DNA of 7,914 nucleotides from the NCBI GenBank assembly GCA_019420405.1, contig JAHZHF010000079.1:1-7914 (forward strand), given 5' to 3'. This DNA comes from Clostridiales bacterium. GTDB lineage: Bacteria; Bacillota; Clostridia; Lachnospirales; Lachnospiraceae. The notes below the pieces were generated by a model. It ran no database searches and was not told the DNA's origin. It saw nothing but the letters and a program-made list of their open reading frames with translations. The position numbers were made by a program, and so were the translations under genes. Shown here in pieces: positions 7,312 to 7,914 of the stretch. Each line of letters begins with the position of its first letter. Position 1 is the stretch's first letter.

Positions 7312-7361
7312 AAAAACAGGTCTTATATTTGCGCAATTTGCGCAAATATAAGACCTGTTTT
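7312..7361 (-). terminator. Perfect 24-bp inverted repeat: intrinsic terminator of the LacI-type gene
   Basis: Bases 7313-7336 and 7338-7361 are exact reverse complements around a single central T. In RNA a loop of a few bases would open at the centre. It starts 19 nt after the regulator's stop codon. On the minus strand the stem ends in five U residues, the form of a Rho-independent terminator; on the plus strand it ends in four U, so it may act weakly in both directions. It separates the regulator transcript from the operon promoter. The apex holds two TTGCGCAA octamers (7329-7336 and 7338-7345), also the motif of the operator cluster, so the DNA form may double as a repressor site. Confidence 0.85.
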
Positions 7362-7379
7362 GCTTCCACTCTTATTCTC

Positions 7380-7914
7380 TCATTTTGTCGATTCTTTCAA
7401 AACCACCTCATAATTCAGCTGAGTCTTTCGCGGAACCTCTTTTCCCTCGAGCATATCAACAAGTATGCTGCACGCCGTACGCCCGATTTCCGTATTATCA
7501 AACTTCAGCGAAGTAACCGAGATAAAATAATTGTCAAGAACTTTGCTGTTATGACAGGATGCTACCCTCATCTGATCAGGAATCGCTATTTCACGATTTC
7601 TCAGTTCCTGAAGAACAACATTGCATACCGCGTCATCCTGACAGAGAATACAGTCCACACTTTTCTGCAGCAGCTCATCCACATTTTTGCGCATCATCGC
7701 ATCCGTCATATTGTCCCGATACACAATCGACAGATCAACTTTCAAGCCGCTGTCTTTGTACGCCTGCAGGTACCCTTCATATCTCTCTTCATTTACAACC
7801 AGATTGTCCGACTTCCCCATATAGGCGATACGTTTTAATTTTCGCGACAGAAGGATCGTAGTCAGGTCACGGCAGGCACCTTTGTTGTCATGGTCAACCT
7901 GCACTACCGAGTCA
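7380..7914 (-). CDS. LacI/GalR-family transcriptional regulator, C-terminal part
   Basis: Only the last 178 codons are in the window; the reading frame runs off the right edge, so the DNA-binding domain and start are not visible. The visible part is the periplasmic-binding-protein-like sensor domain of LacI/GalR regulators. It includes IAYMGKSDNLVVNEERYEGY (typical after the first subdomain crossover), CILCQDDAVCNVVLQELRNR followed by IAIPDQMRVAS, then ISVTSLKFDNTEIGRTA and ILVDMLEGKEVP near the C-terminus. It ends just before the hairpin terminator and is in the same orientation as the operon, which suggests a local sugar-responsive repressor. The inducer is unknown; a galactan-derived sugar is the simplest guess. 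An internal GTG near the edge is not a credible start because the fold continues upstream. Confidence 0.93.
   Translation of the reverse strand, partial: DSVVQVDHDNKGACRDLTTILLSRKLKRIAYMGKSDNLVVNEERYEGYLQAYKDSGLKVDLSIVYRDNMTDAMMRKNVDELLQKSVDCILCQDDAVCNVVLQELRNREIAIPDQMRVASCHNSKVLDNYFISVTSLKFDNTEIGRTACSILVDMLEGKEVPRKTQLNYEVVLKESTK

Noticed and set aside
7329..7838. Plus-strand open frame of 169 codons opposite the LacI-type gene
   Set aside because: It begins inside the terminator palindrome and is antisense to a clearly conserved sensor domain.

Overview
The window is one minus-strand carbohydrate-utilisation locus. Moderate GC, strong AGGAGG ribosome-binding sites, a lipobox solute-binding protein and protein sequences typical of gut Clostridia suggest a Lachnospiraceae-like Firmicute. 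This assignment is inference; no rRNA or other phylogenetic marker is present.

Layout in the direction of transcription (right to left): (1) the C-terminal part of a LacI/GalR-family regulator enters at the right edge and ends at 7380. (2) A perfect 24-bp inverted repeat (7313-7361) follows immediately and looks like its intrinsic terminator; two copies of the octamer TTGCGCAA sit in its centre. (3) A clear sigma-A-type extended -10 promoter (7236-7264) comes next, with three more copies or near-copies of that octamer at about +12 to +40, the likely operators. (4) The operon then reads: lipoprotein solute-binding protein (5849-7147), a stem-loop spacer, MalF-type permease (4279-5724), MalG-type permease (3437-4279), GH53 endo-beta-1,4-galactanase (2331-3440), an unrecognised 617-residue protein (400-2253) and a 71-residue zinc-ribbon-like protein (212-427). 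The genes are tightly packed: 1-nt, 4-nt and 28-nt overlaps and gaps of 77 and 124 nt. (5) The last 211 bases hold no supported gene and end in a long imperfect hairpin cut by the window edge.

Inferred biology: the lipoprotein and the two permeases import an oligosaccharide, most simply beta-1,4-galacto-oligosaccharides from type I (arabino)galactan, because a GH53 enzyme is co-transcribed. That enzyme has no signal peptide, so it should cleave the oligosaccharide in the cytoplasm. No ABC ATPase is encoded here, so a shared MsmX/MsmK-type ATPase elsewhere is expected. The LacI-type protein is probably the local repressor. The least explained parts are the 617-residue protein, the zinc-ribbon protein whose start lies inside it, and the reuse of the operator-like octamer inside the regulator's terminator.
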